Shown here: in pieces, positions 6,847 to 14,457 of the stretch
Layout of the letters: each line of letters opens with the position of its first letter
How positions within the stretch are numbered: position 1 is the stretch's first letter
NCBI GenBank assembly: GCA_007130545.1
Contig: SLSG01000318.1
Location: 1 to 23,262, forward strand
Reading direction: 5' to 3'
Length of the DNA: 23,262 bases
From: Bacteroidales bacterium
GTDB lineage: Bacteria > Bacteroidota > Bacteroidia > Bacteroidales > UBA7960
Program-made: the position numbers and the translations under genes
Notes under the pieces: generated by a model
What the model was told of the DNA's origin: nothing
Databases searched by the model: none
Seen by the model: only the letters and a program-made list of their open reading frames with translations

Positions 6847-8724
6847 TTACAGCTCCACAAGAAATTTTTTTGACAGGGAGATCCTTTCACCACCGGAAGT
6901 GACACCTTCTACCCTTACCAGGTATTCGCCGGGGACATCGCCGGTAAAAAAGCGCAAGTCCGTGCCCCCTCCCCTGCTGATGCGGATATCCGGATTCCAG
7001 TAGAGTGTACTTCTCAGGTCCGGCTCCTCCCGGTTGACCGAATTGCCATTGGGGTACGCCGGGGGATTGAAGGACCTGTCTTTCAGGTAAAGTTCAAAAT
7101 GGGTCTTAACGTATTCCTCCATAGGAATCAGTTGAAGGTATTCATCCCCCCTGGTAACGATGTTGACCGCCCCATAGAAGGTGAGTCCGTTGTATGCCCA
7201 CTGCGTGTTGTGCACAAGTATCCGGTCGATATGCCGGGAACCGAGCGGGATCAGCCTGCCGAGGTCATGCACAAGAATGCCGTCCACAAAATACATGGGG
7301 GTTTCCGGAAGCGGACTTCCGGTATCGGCGCAATGCAGCTGGCTGCGGTAGGTGTCGTCGCTTCTCCTGATTCGCCAGGGCAACACAATTTCCCGGGCAA
7401 TTTCCTGCAGGTCATCAAACGGCGTGTATTGGGCCGGTATAACGGTCAGACGGGGCTGGGCGAACAGGAAGGAAGGCGGACTGGCCGTCAGTACCGCCCG
7501 GCCGGTCCGACGAAAATATTCAGACTGGAATGCCTTTCTGGCCGACAGGAGATCCTGGCTGCGGGAGATAAAGGCCTTGCGTGCTTCCATGCCAGGGATC
7601 GAAACCGGATAAAAGCCTTTGTCAAACGCAAACTTATCGTCCACCTCTATGGCAAGGCGTTCCTGCCCCGTTTCAGAGAATGCGGAAAGGTAAAGTTCCC
7701 GTCCGTTGTAATAGAAAGGCAGGGAGATGCGGAACCGGCCTTCCGCATCGCTTTGTGCATGCAGGAAGGTAACTCCGGTCCCCGGCGTATTCAGCACCAC
7801 CCTGGCACCAGCCACCCCTTTTCCGGTCTGCGGATCGGTGACCCGGCCCTGCAGCAGCCAGGCGTTCGTTTCAGCATAGTCGGATGGGTCTGCCGCCCGC
7901 CTGTCCGGACCTGCTGTACCTTGGGAAGGTCCCATGGCCTGCATGGCAGCGTATTCTGCCGGACGCTGGCCGGCTTCATTACATGCCAGTACCGGGGAGA
8001 CCGAAACCGAAAGCAAGGCAAATGCGTCCGGTCCCCCGTCAAGGGAAAGCTGCATGGGGACCGCTTCCCTGGTCCCATACTTTTCTGCCATTTCCAGGCG
8101 CAGGGGCTTGCCGTCTGACGGCAGGGGCTTGCCGTCGGCATGCTGTGCCCCGTTGGCATGCAGGGGCTTGTTGTCTGACTTTTCCGTACCGGCGGCGGAC
8201 ATCCCGGCTCCCGGCACCGAAAGCGCATTGCCAGGGGCGTCCGGGATGGTCAGATCCTGGTCAAAGCGATTGGCAATGAACAGGGTCTTGCGGAAATAAA
8301 TGGGTTCGCCTGCAGCACGCATCTGGTTGGTGAATGCGACCAACTCATACCACCCTGTGGAGAGGGTGTCCTCAAGGTAAATATTGCCATCCGACACCCG
8401 GCCTTGCAGAGGCATGGCGATGCCGGCTACGGTACCATGCCTGCTGCGCAGGGCCAGGTAGGCGATCCCGCCCGAAGGGTAACCATGCCCGCTTTGAAGC
8501 AGGTAAGCTTTAAACAGAAGGGTTTCCCCCGCCACGTACACCTCCCGGTCGGTATGCAAAAAAATGCGTTCCGCGGGTAGTTCCCCGTGGAGTTCCGCAT
8601 GAACAGGTCCGTCTGCGGCGGATACTCCCGCCGCAGACCTGATGGAGCGGCCGTCCATTCCCGGGAAAAAAAGCAGGAAACAAAGGATGAAGGTTAATTT
8701 CCTGGGGTCGATAAAGTCAGTCAT
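6847..8724 (-). CDS. Secreted MG2-domain / TonB-plug-like surface protein
   Basis: The product has 625 residues from the ATG at 8724. A longer frame from 8859 adds 45 residues that do not look like a signal and would overlap the upstream gene. An N-terminal hydrophobic signal (KLTFILCFLLFFPG) is followed by a macroglobulin MG2-like domain (about 51-145) with ERIFLHTDREVYVAGETLLF, typical of a Bacteroidota surface family. A carboxypeptidase-regulatory-like beta domain spans about 290-355 (LQGRVTDPQTGKGVAGARVV). A C-terminal plug-like region contains IDRILVHN and YGAVNIVTRG. The end LYWNPDIRISRGGGTDLRFF is characteristic of the family. Function is not established; proteins of this sort are usually encoded with TonB receptors, as here. 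A linker (183-208) contains short DGKPL repeats. Confidence 0.75.
   Translation of the reverse strand: MTDFIDPRKLTFILCFLLFFPGMDGRSIRSAAGVSAADGPVHAELHGELPAERIFLHTDREVYVAGETLLFKAYLLQSGHGYPSGGIAYLALRSRHGTVAGIAMPLQGRVSDGNIYLEDTLSTGWYELVAFTNQMRAAGEPIYFRKTLFIANRFDQDLTIPDAPGNALSVPGAGMSAAGTEKSDNKPLHANGAQHADGKPLPSDGKPLRLEMAEKYGTREAVPMQLSLDGGPDAFALLSVSVSPVLACNEAGQRPAEYAAMQAMGPSQGTAGPDRRAADPSDYAETNAWLLQGRVTDPQTGKGVAGARVVLNTPGTGVTFLHAQSDAEGRFRISLPFYYNGRELYLSAFSETGQERLAIEVDDKFAFDKGFYPVSIPGMEARKAFISRSQDLLSARKAFQSEYFRRTGRAVLTASPPSFLFAQPRLTVIPAQYTPFDDLQEIAREIVLPWRIRRSDDTYRSQLHCADTGSPLPETPMYFVDGILVHDLGRLIPLGSRHIDRILVHNTQWAYNGLTFYGAVNIVTRGDEYLQLIPMEEYVKTHFELYLKDRSFNPPAYPNGNSVNREEPDLRSTLYWNPDIRISRGGGTDLRFFTGDVPGEYLVRVEGVTSGGERISLSKKFLVEL
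8101..8177 (-). repeat. Three 17-bp near-identical repeats in a linker of the MG2 protein gene
   Basis: CAGGGGCTTGCCGTCTG at 8101-8117 recurs with one or two changes at 8122-8138 and 8161-8177 (spacings 21 and 39 bp, both multiples of three). On the coding strand it yields the repeated peptide DGKPL/DNKPL. It resembles the 21-bp in-frame array in mnmA in period and effect, though not in sequence. Confidence 0.7.
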
Positions 8725-8782
8725 ATTAAAGGGCTTTGTATATATGACCGCTGAAACTGGAATTACCCTATAGAAATCCCTG

Positions 8783-11050
8783 TCAAAATGACCCGCTAAA
8801 CCTGATACTGACATTGCGGTGGGGCTGTATATCTCCCGGGCGGCCCATATACTCGGCATTGGTCAGGTTTTTGACGGCCAGGGAGACTTTGTAACGGGGA
8901 TGAATGTTATATCCCAGTGTAAGGTCTGCCAAAAAATGCCCTGTATTGTTCTCTTGCCAGTAGTCGTAAAAACCCGGCAGGATGGTTTCACGCGTCAGGG
9001 GGTTCAGGAATACGTCGTCTATGTTCAGGATGCGGGAGCGGACAAACAAGTCGAGGCCCGCTTCAAACGCACCCATCGCGCTTGCCAGTCCGAGCCGGGC
9101 CGAATGGTGGCGCCGGAACTTCAGGAATACCCCGGTGTTTTTATTGGTCAGCGGGTTGAACTCCACCGGGTACATATATACGTAGCCTCCGCTGATGCTG
9201 TTGTTGAACCTGCCGTAAGTGTTGATGAGACGGAATTCTATCTCGGCGCCGGATACCCTGGAATACTCGATGTTGCGGGCCCGGAAACCCATGTCGAAAG
9301 CCCCGGTATGAGGATCAGAATAAACACCGAACACATATTCAATCAGATCCTTGTTCTGCCCGTAAAACAGGGCAAGGTCCACCAGCCCGTTCCAGTTGGA
9401 AGTGAGTATGCCCTGCTTTATCCCGATCTCCGAGTTCCATCCCTTCTCAGGAATAAGGTCCGGGCTCGGAAAAATCCGCACGGCACCAAGGGTGGTTGAA
9501 GCAAACTTTTCGGCCACGGAAGGAAACCGGTAGCCCTGCCCGAACGAGGCCCTTAAAAAAGTAATCTCGCCTGCCTGGTAGTTTAAGCCAAACCTGAACA
9601 GTGGCACTACTTTGTCGCTGACCCCGTCAAGTGCGCTGTGCTCAAACCTTACCCCACCCACCAGCTTGAAGCCTTGCAGCAGGTCAGCCTCCGCCTGGGC
9701 ATATACCGCGGCATTTCGTCCGTCATGGTCGCCATAAAATGCCGAACGGATCTGACTAAGGTAGTACATCAATCCCGCGCTCAGACTGACCCCGTCCCCA
9801 ACGGCATACCAGGTCTGGTATTCAGTAAATAGCGAGCGGGTGTCGCTGTTGTTGTTCGTCGTGACGGGGAAGCGGTTTTGCGAAGCCTGCATGCGCATCC
9901 GAAGGTCATGGGAAAAGCGGCCATCCCTGACCAGGCTAACAAAAGGGTCAAGGTAAAAAAAGCCGGCATGCAATTCTGCCTCGGTCGACTCATCCTGTTT
10001 CAGGGCCCCTTGCCAGGCATCCTCCCACAGGATGAAATCCCGCTTGTGGTTAATTCCCCCATTGAAGTTCAATCCGTATGACAAGCCGTCTATCTGTTGA
10101 TCGTGGTGCCTGAGGCGCAGATTCAAGCGTCCCAGCCTTTCATCGTTCAGCCTCCTGTATCCGTTGTCAATAAAAGCAAAGCTGCCAATACCCACCTCGG
10201 TGTTGCGGTACTTTTTCAGATGGGAGAATGAGGCAGAGGTTTGCATGCGGGGGCTTTCCCACCATACCCAGTCCTTTTGCCTTGGTTTGCCAAACATCCC
10301 GGTTTCAACGAAGAACTTTGATTCTCCCATTTCAGTGGCGGAAGCCGTCCGGAAGTTGATGATGCCGTTCAGGGCCGACGAGCCGTACAATACGGATGAG
10401 GCCCCCTTGATGACCTCAATCTGGGAAAGGTTTTCAAGTGGCAGGGACCGCCACCGGATTCCCCCCGCATCGGGGGAGATAAGAGGGAGTCCGTCTACAA
10501 GCACCAGCACCCGGCTGCCGGCCCCGTAGCTATATCCGCTGCCCCCACGTATGGATGCCTGTCCGTCCAGCACTTCCACACCGGAAAGCTTGTTCATCAA
10601 TTCCTTGGGGTCCCCGATATGGGCGGATGACAATGCCTCGGGCCGGATCAGGCTGACCGAAACGGTCAGCTCCGAAAGCCTTTGTTCAAACCGGCTTGCA
10701 CTGACCACGACCTGGTCGATCTCCGTTGCCTCGGGATCCATCATTACGTCCAGCCGGAGGGTTTCATTTGCACCAAGCTGCACCTGGTGTACCGCCGGGC
10801 GATAGCCCACATATCGAAAGGTAATGGTATGGTTACCGGGTTCCAGGTTCAGCTGATAAGTGCCGTCCTGGGCGGTGACAATCCCCCGCTCCCTGGCAAA
10901 AAGGATGGTGGCTCCCGGCAGGGGCTGCTTGTCCTGTCTGTCAAGAACAGTCCCGTAAACCCTGCCGGATTGCTGGGCAAGGCCCATTGTTGCACAGGCA
11001 GAGACCAGAAAAAACAACACCAAAAATACAGCAGCCAGCCTGCGCATCAC
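8783..11050 (-). CDS. TonB-dependent outer-membrane receptor
   Basis: This 755-residue protein has an N-terminal signal, a carboxypeptidase-regulatory-like domain (about 28-105, GRVYGTVLDRQDKQPLPGAT), a plug domain (about 115-235) and a C-terminal beta-barrel ending in Phe (VSIRFSGSF). The plug contains VLVLVDGLPL and QIEVIKGASSVLYGSSALNG. It would import a ligand such as a siderophore, cobalamin or metal complex using TonB/ExbBD energy; the sequence does not reveal the ligand. The barrel includes the family motifs GQGYRFPSVAEKF and LTNAEYMGRPG. The signal contains VSAC at residues 16-19, which resembles a lipobox, although the later GLAQQ could be a signal peptidase I site. ATG overlaps the stop of the upstream lipoprotein gene by four bases. 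Confidence 0.92.
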   Translation of the reverse strand: MMRRLAAVFLVLFFLVSACATMGLAQQSGRVYGTVLDRQDKQPLPGATILFARERGIVTAQDGTYQLNLEPGNHTITFRYVGYRPAVHQVQLGANETLRLDVMMDPEATEIDQVVVSASRFEQRLSELTVSVSLIRPEALSSAHIGDPKELMNKLSGVEVLDGQASIRGGSGYSYGAGSRVLVLVDGLPLISPDAGGIRWRSLPLENLSQIEVIKGASSVLYGSSALNGIINFRTASATEMGESKFFVETGMFGKPRQKDWVWWESPRMQTSASFSHLKKYRNTEVGIGSFAFIDNGYRRLNDERLGRLNLRLRHHDQQIDGLSYGLNFNGGINHKRDFILWEDAWQGALKQDESTEAELHAGFFYLDPFVSLVRDGRFSHDLRMRMQASQNRFPVTTNNNSDTRSLFTEYQTWYAVGDGVSLSAGLMYYLSQIRSAFYGDHDGRNAAVYAQAEADLLQGFKLVGGVRFEHSALDGVSDKVVPLFRFGLNYQAGEITFLRASFGQGYRFPSVAEKFASTTLGAVRIFPSPDLIPEKGWNSEIGIKQGILTSNWNGLVDLALFYGQNKDLIEYVFGVYSDPHTGAFDMGFRARNIEYSRVSGAEIEFRLINTYGRFNNSISGGYVYMYPVEFNPLTNKNTGVFLKFRRHHSARLGLASAMGAFEAGLDLFVRSRILNIDDVFLNPLTRETILPGFYDYWQENNTGHFLADLTLGYNIHPRYKVSLAVKNLTNAEYMGRPGDIQPHRNVSIRFSGSF

Positions 11051-11469
11051 TTGGCCTTGAACGTCATCCGGAGACTGAAAGGCTGCTCCGGCAATTCAAA
11101 ATTTGGGAATGACGTGGTGACCTTCAGGGAGGAGGCCGTCAGTTCGGCAATTTTGGTCGTCAATGGGAACATGAGTGAATCGGTCAGGATGATGATCTCC
11201 GTTTCATTGGCTGCAAAACTCCATGTGCCTGAGTACGCCCCGAAGGTTCCGGTGCCGTCTTCCCTGAACCGGGCCTCCCCCTTAAAGTTCTCCAGCATCT
11301 GTCCCGGTCCGCTTGCATCTGATCCGTTTACGAGCAGGCTGTCAGAAGTCCAGGTGACACCCGTCAGCAGTTTAAACCGTTCCGACCTGTCGTCCTCGTC
11401 ATCGCTGCAGGCAAAGACCAGCAAGGCCAAAAAAGCCAGCAGGATCATTATGAATCTGTTCATAGGCAT
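11047..11469 (-). CDS. Small secreted lipoprotein, lipocalin-like beta protein
   Basis: The 140-residue product has a hydrophobic signal and lipobox VFAC (Cys21), followed by an acidic stretch SDDEDD. Such tails after the lipid cysteine are frequent in surface-exposed Bacteroidota lipoproteins. The rest alternates beta strands, with FKLLTGVTWTSDSLLVNG and a later GTGTFGAYSGTWSF pattern reminiscent of lipocalin-like or DUF-type domains. Start may be Met1 (11469) or Met3 (11463); both precede the signal. It is first in a four-gene operon with the TonB receptor (4-bp overlap), so it may assist ligand binding at the surface, but that is inference. Confidence 0.75.
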   Translation of the reverse strand: MPMNRFIMILLAFLALLVFACSDDEDDRSERFKLLTGVTWTSDSLLVNGSDASGPGQMLENFKGEARFREDGTGTFGAYSGTWSFAANETEIIILTDSLMFPLTTKIAELTASSLKVTTSFPNFELPEQPFSLRMTFKAK

Positions 11470-11486
11470 GAGTTTTTATTGCACGG

Positions 11487-11534
11487 GTAAACTTACGAAA
11501 AAGCAGAATAAACACATGTTTAAATTTACGAAAA
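11487..11534. promoter_or_regulatory. Repeat cluster in the divergent region between lipoprotein and SDR genes
   Basis: The AT-rich 95-bp gap between two divergent genes contains a 14-bp palindrome TAAACACATGTTTA (11509-11522). It is flanked by direct repeats TTACGAAAA at 11493-11501 and 11526-11534, 33 bp apart (about three helical turns). The left repeat also overlaps a small palindrome, GTAAACTTAC (11487-11496). Minus-strand -7-like octamers with 7 of 8 matches overlap the same bases. The arrangement looks like an operator for one or both genes. Confidence 0.4.
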
Positions 11535-11564
11535 TTTCCAATTGAAAAATGTATAAATTAGTGG

Positions 11565-12311
11565 ATGGATTATTCAGGAAAAACAGCCATCGTCACCGGA
11601 GGTGGGCGTGGCATTGGCCGGGGCATTGCACTGGCCTACGCCGGGGCAGGGGCCCGGGTGGTAATCGCCGAAAAGGATGCGGATGCCGGCAGAGACATAC
11701 GGGAACACATCCTGGCCCTGGGGCAGGAAGCCCTGTTCGTGGAAACAGACGTGAGCCTGCCCCGCGACATCGGGCTGCTGATGGGGAAAAGCATGCAGGT
11801 GTTCGGCCGCATCGATATCCTGGTAAACAATGCGGGCGTGTCGTGGTGGGCCTCCCCCTACGATTTGAAAGTCAGCGAGTGGGACACCATCCTGAACACC
11901 AACCTGCGCAGCGTATTCCTTTGCTCGAGGGAGGCTGCCCGGTATATGCGCGACACTGGTGGCGGATCGGTGGTCAACATTGCCTCCACCCGGGCACTGA
12001 TGTCCGAACCAAATTCCGAGGCTTATGCAGCCTCAAAGGGCGGCATCCTGGCACTGACCCATGCCCTGGCGGCTTCCTTTGCCCAGGACCGGATACAGGT
12101 CAACTGCATCAGCCCGGGATGGATTGAAACCCGTGACTACCAAAGACTTAGAGAGATAGACCATAAACAGCACATTGCCCAGCGGGTGGGCAATCCGGAA
12201 GATGTAGCCAGGGCTTGCCTGTTCCTGACCGCCCCGGGCAATGATTTTGTGACCGGGACCAACCTGGTGGTGGATGGAGGCATGACCCGGAAAATGATTT
12301 ACGAGCCCTAA
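11565..12311 (+). CDS. Short-chain dehydrogenase/reductase (SDR) family oxidoreductase
   Basis: This classical SDR has 248 residues. The nucleotide-binding motif is TGGGRGIG (11-18), the structural NNAG motif is 88-91, and catalytic residues are Asn113 region, Ser141, Tyr154 and Lys158 (YAASK). Glu36 at the end of the second strand (VVIAEKDAD) suggests preference for NAD(H) over NADP(H). The C-terminus has the family GTNLVVDGGMT motif. Substrate cannot be assigned; relatives include sugar dehydrogenases and 3-oxoacyl-ACP reductase-like enzymes. It is divergent from the TonB operon. The start at 11565 follows GTGG and lies directly after an AT-rich promoter-like stretch. Confidence 0.9.
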   Translation: MDYSGKTAIVTGGGRGIGRGIALAYAGAGARVVIAEKDADAGRDIREHILALGQEALFVETDVSLPRDIGLLMGKSMQVFGRIDILVNNAGVSWWASPYDLKVSEWDTILNTNLRSVFLCSREAARYMRDTGGGSVVNIASTRALMSEPNSEAYAASKGGILALTHALAASFAQDRIQVNCISPGWIETRDYQRLREIDHKQHIAQRVGNPEDVARACLFLTAPGNDFVTGTNLVVDGGMTRKMIYEP

Positions 12312-12327
12312 GCCCAGATTATATATG

Positions 12328-12335
12328 TACATTTG
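12328..12335 (+). promoter_or_regulatory. -7 element before the small membrane protein gene
   Basis: TACATTTG is an exact TAnnTTTG match, 25 bases before the ATG at 12361 and just past the SDR stop codon. It implies separate transcription of the downstream genes. No clear -33 element is visible. Confidence 0.4.
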
Positions 12336-12360
12336 AACGCAATTACCAAAACGAGATAAC

Positions 12361-12540
12361 ATGAAACATGAACACGGAAGCGGATCTGCCAGTGCGGTAT
12401 ACGGGCTGGGATTCATCGGTGCAGCCATTTATTTCATTTCCACCGCCACGGGGTTCTGGATGGGGGCACTTGGACTCCTGAAGGCCATCGTCTGGCCGGC
12501 ATTTCTGGTTTACGAAGCGCTGAAGGTTGTCGGAGCCTGA
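12361..12540 (+). CDS. 59-residue two-helix membrane protein
   Basis: The product is MKHEHG followed by two hydrophobic stretches: VYGLGFIGAAIYFISTATGF, then GALGLLKAIVWPAFLVYEAL. It resembles a widespread class of short uncharacterised inner-membrane proteins, from memory of the motif, with WPAFLVYEALK near the C-terminus. Third codon positions are G/C-rich like neighbouring genes and the frame is bounded by an upstream -7 element. It lies 49 bp after the SDR gene and 37 bp before the PLP-enzyme gene. Function is unknown. Confidence 0.75.
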   Translation: MKHEHGSGSASAVYGLGFIGAAIYFISTATGFWMGALGLLKAIVWPAFLVYEALKVVGA

Positions 12541-12577
12541 CCGGAACCGAACCTTTTTTGCATAAAACCCGGTACCC

Positions 12578-13552
12578 ATGAAGAACAAATATTCACTGGG
12601 GTTCTTTCCTACTCCGGTGCATGCCCTGAAAAACCTTTCCCGGGAATTCAGGGACCATCAGATCTACATCAAGCGCGACGACCAAACCGGACTGGCTTCC
12701 GGCGGCAACAAAACCCGCAAGCTGGAGTACCTCATCCGTGAGGCGATGGACCAGGGCTGTGACACTGTAATCACAGCCGGTGCCCAACAGTCCAACCACT
12801 GCCGGCAGACGGCTGCGGCATGTAATGTAGCCGGACTGGAATGTCACTTGCTTGTCAGGGGCAGCGATCCGGGAGAATACACCGGCAACCTGCTGCTTTC
12901 CACGCTGCTTGGGGCACACATCCATTATACCGGGGACGACATCCTGCCGGAAGACGTGGAGAACCTGTGCGCACAGCTCAGGGAGGCCGGATGCCGCCCT
13001 TATTATACACCCATCGGCGGATCCACGCTGACCGGAGCAATGGGGTTCGTGGAAGCGGCCCGGGAGCTGAAAGAACAACTGCAGGCAATGGATCTCCCTA
13101 TTGACCAGGTGTATTTTGCCTCCTGCTCCGGGGGCACACAGGCCGGACTGGTGCTGGGCAAGGCACTTTATGGCCTCGAAACAGAACTGGTCCCGGTAAG
13201 CATTGAAAAGCCGGAGATGGAGGAAGCCGGACTGGAGGCAAGCGTTCTGGAGATCGTAAACCAGGGCAGGGAGGCACTGGATCTCAAACAGTCATTCTCA
13301 CTGCAGGATCTGAAATTGCTTGGAGGATATGACGATGCCGGATATGGGGTGCTTACCCAAAATGAAAAGGACGCCATTCAGATGCTCGCACGCGCGGAAG
13401 GCATTCTGCTTGATCCGGTCTACTCGGCCAGGGCATTTTTTGCCATGACAGACCAGTTGAGCAAAGGCCTGGTGAAAACGGGCTCGAACATCCTTTTCTG
13501 GCATACCGGCGGATTGCCGGCAAATTTCCATTACGGGAACGCCCTGCTTTAA
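12578..13552 (+). CDS. PLP enzyme of the D-cysteine desulfhydrase / ACC deaminase family
   Basis: This 324-residue fold-type II PLP enzyme is cytoplasmic. The Schiff-base lysine is Lys45 in SGGNKTRKLEYL. A substrate-carboxylate and nucleophile region AGAQQSNHCRQTAA (67-80, Ser72-Asn73-His74) follows. A phosphate-binding glycine loop SCSGGTQAG and the C-terminal DPVYSARAF and FWHTGG motifs are typical of the family. QSNH rather than the QSNQ of true ACC deaminases points to D-cysteine desulfhydrase (D-cysteine to pyruvate, H2S and ammonia) or L-cysteate sulfo-lyase; these cannot be separated here. Release of sulfide would be relevant to the sulfide-oxidation genes 4.5 kb downstream, but no direct link is shown. 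Confidence 0.88.
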   Translation: MKNKYSLGFFPTPVHALKNLSREFRDHQIYIKRDDQTGLASGGNKTRKLEYLIREAMDQGCDTVITAGAQQSNHCRQTAAACNVAGLECHLLVRGSDPGEYTGNLLLSTLLGAHIHYTGDDILPEDVENLCAQLREAGCRPYYTPIGGSTLTGAMGFVEAARELKEQLQAMDLPIDQVYFASCSGGTQAGLVLGKALYGLETELVPVSIEKPEMEEAGLEASVLEIVNQGREALDLKQSFSLQDLKLLGGYDDAGYGVLTQNEKDAIQMLARAEGILLDPVYSARAFFAMTDQLSKGLVKTGSNILFWHTGGLPANFHYGNALL

Positions 13553-13607
13553 CCTTCTTTTAACCTTTATTACCTTTTCCTTAACCGGGGCCTGTCGGTT
13601 CGTGCCG

Positions 13608-13615
13608 TAGCTTTG
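13608..13615 (+). promoter_or_regulatory. -7 element for the GLPGLI operon
   Basis: TAGCTTTG matches TAnnTTTG exactly, 25 bases before the ATG at 13641. It is preceded by a pyrimidine-rich tract (13550-13582) with several TTAACC/TTACC repeats and no clear -33 element. Confidence 0.45.
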
Positions 13616-13640
13616 CCTTGAAATATTAAATTTTTCCTTT

Positions 13641-14369
13641 ATGTACCTGAAATCATGTATGGCAGGATTCCTGCTAATCGCAGCCGGCCTTCCCCTGAGC
13701 GCGCAGATCAGCGAAGGCGTGATCCGCTACGAGGTCACCATCGACATGCACCGCAACATTCCCCCGGAAAGGGAGGAGATGAAGGCCATGATCCCGCAGT
13801 ACCGGAAAGAAACCTATGAGCTGTTTTTCACCGGACAAGAAAGCCTTTACAAGGCGAAGGAGGACGCGGAGGCCGACCTGGCCATAAACCGCGGCGGGAT
13901 GCGGATGGTCATGCGCATGCCCCGGACAGAAACCTATATTGACAAGGAAAAACGGGAAGTAACCGTGATGCAGGATTTTATGGGAACCAATTACCTGATC
14001 ACCGAAGCCCTGGACATTGCCCCCTGGCGGATCGGCAACGAGCAGATGGAGATTGCCGGATATATTTGCATGATGGCCTGGTACAATGACACCATCCAGA
14101 ACCAGGAAATCACCGCATGGTTCACCCCGCAGATCCAGCCTTTCCTGGGACCCGACCGGTATGTGACCCTGCCCGGGACCGTATTGGCTGTGGACATCAA
14201 CAACGGGGAACGGGTCTGGGTGGCCCGGGAAGTAGAGACCCGCGAGCTTCGCCGCAATGAGGTGCGCAAGCCCAGCCGCGGGGAAAATATTACCCGGAAA
14301 GACTTCCAGGAGATGGTCCGCCAACAGATGGAACGCACGGGCGGGACCACGCGTGGAATCCGGTTTTAA
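13641..14369 (+). CDS. GLPGLI family secreted protein
   Basis: The 242-residue product has a cleavable signal (ending LPLSAQ) and the GLPGLI family hallmark. The hallmark region reads FLGPDRYVTLPGTVLAVDI, where family members usually have a GP..Y.GLPGLIL pattern. Earlier family features include YELFFTGQESLYK and the segment MGTNYLITEAL. GLPGLI proteins are found in Bacteroidota, are exported, and are usually encoded beside a large outer-membrane receptor, as here. Their role is unknown. The C-terminus (from about 200) is charged, with several Arg and Glu residues. Confidence 0.88.
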   Translation: MYLKSCMAGFLLIAAGLPLSAQISEGVIRYEVTIDMHRNIPPEREEMKAMIPQYRKETYELFFTGQESLYKAKEDAEADLAINRGGMRMVMRMPRTETYIDKEKREVTVMQDFMGTNYLITEALDIAPWRIGNEQMEIAGYICMMAWYNDTIQNQEITAWFTPQIQPFLGPDRYVTLPGTVLAVDINNGERVWVAREVETRELRRNEVRKPSRGENITRKDFQEMVRQQMERTGGTTRGIRF

Positions 14370-14457
14370 CGCGGATGACTGCCGGCTGAAAAATCAACTT
14401 GCCTGACAGCGCATGAGAAATTAATGCAACAATCATTATTACGACTGAATATAACCC

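Noticed and set aside
7099..8118. A 339-residue plus-strand open frame opposite the MG2 protein gene
   Set aside because: It is antisense to a gene with clear domains, and the translated product is Arg/Gly/Pro-rich without motifs.
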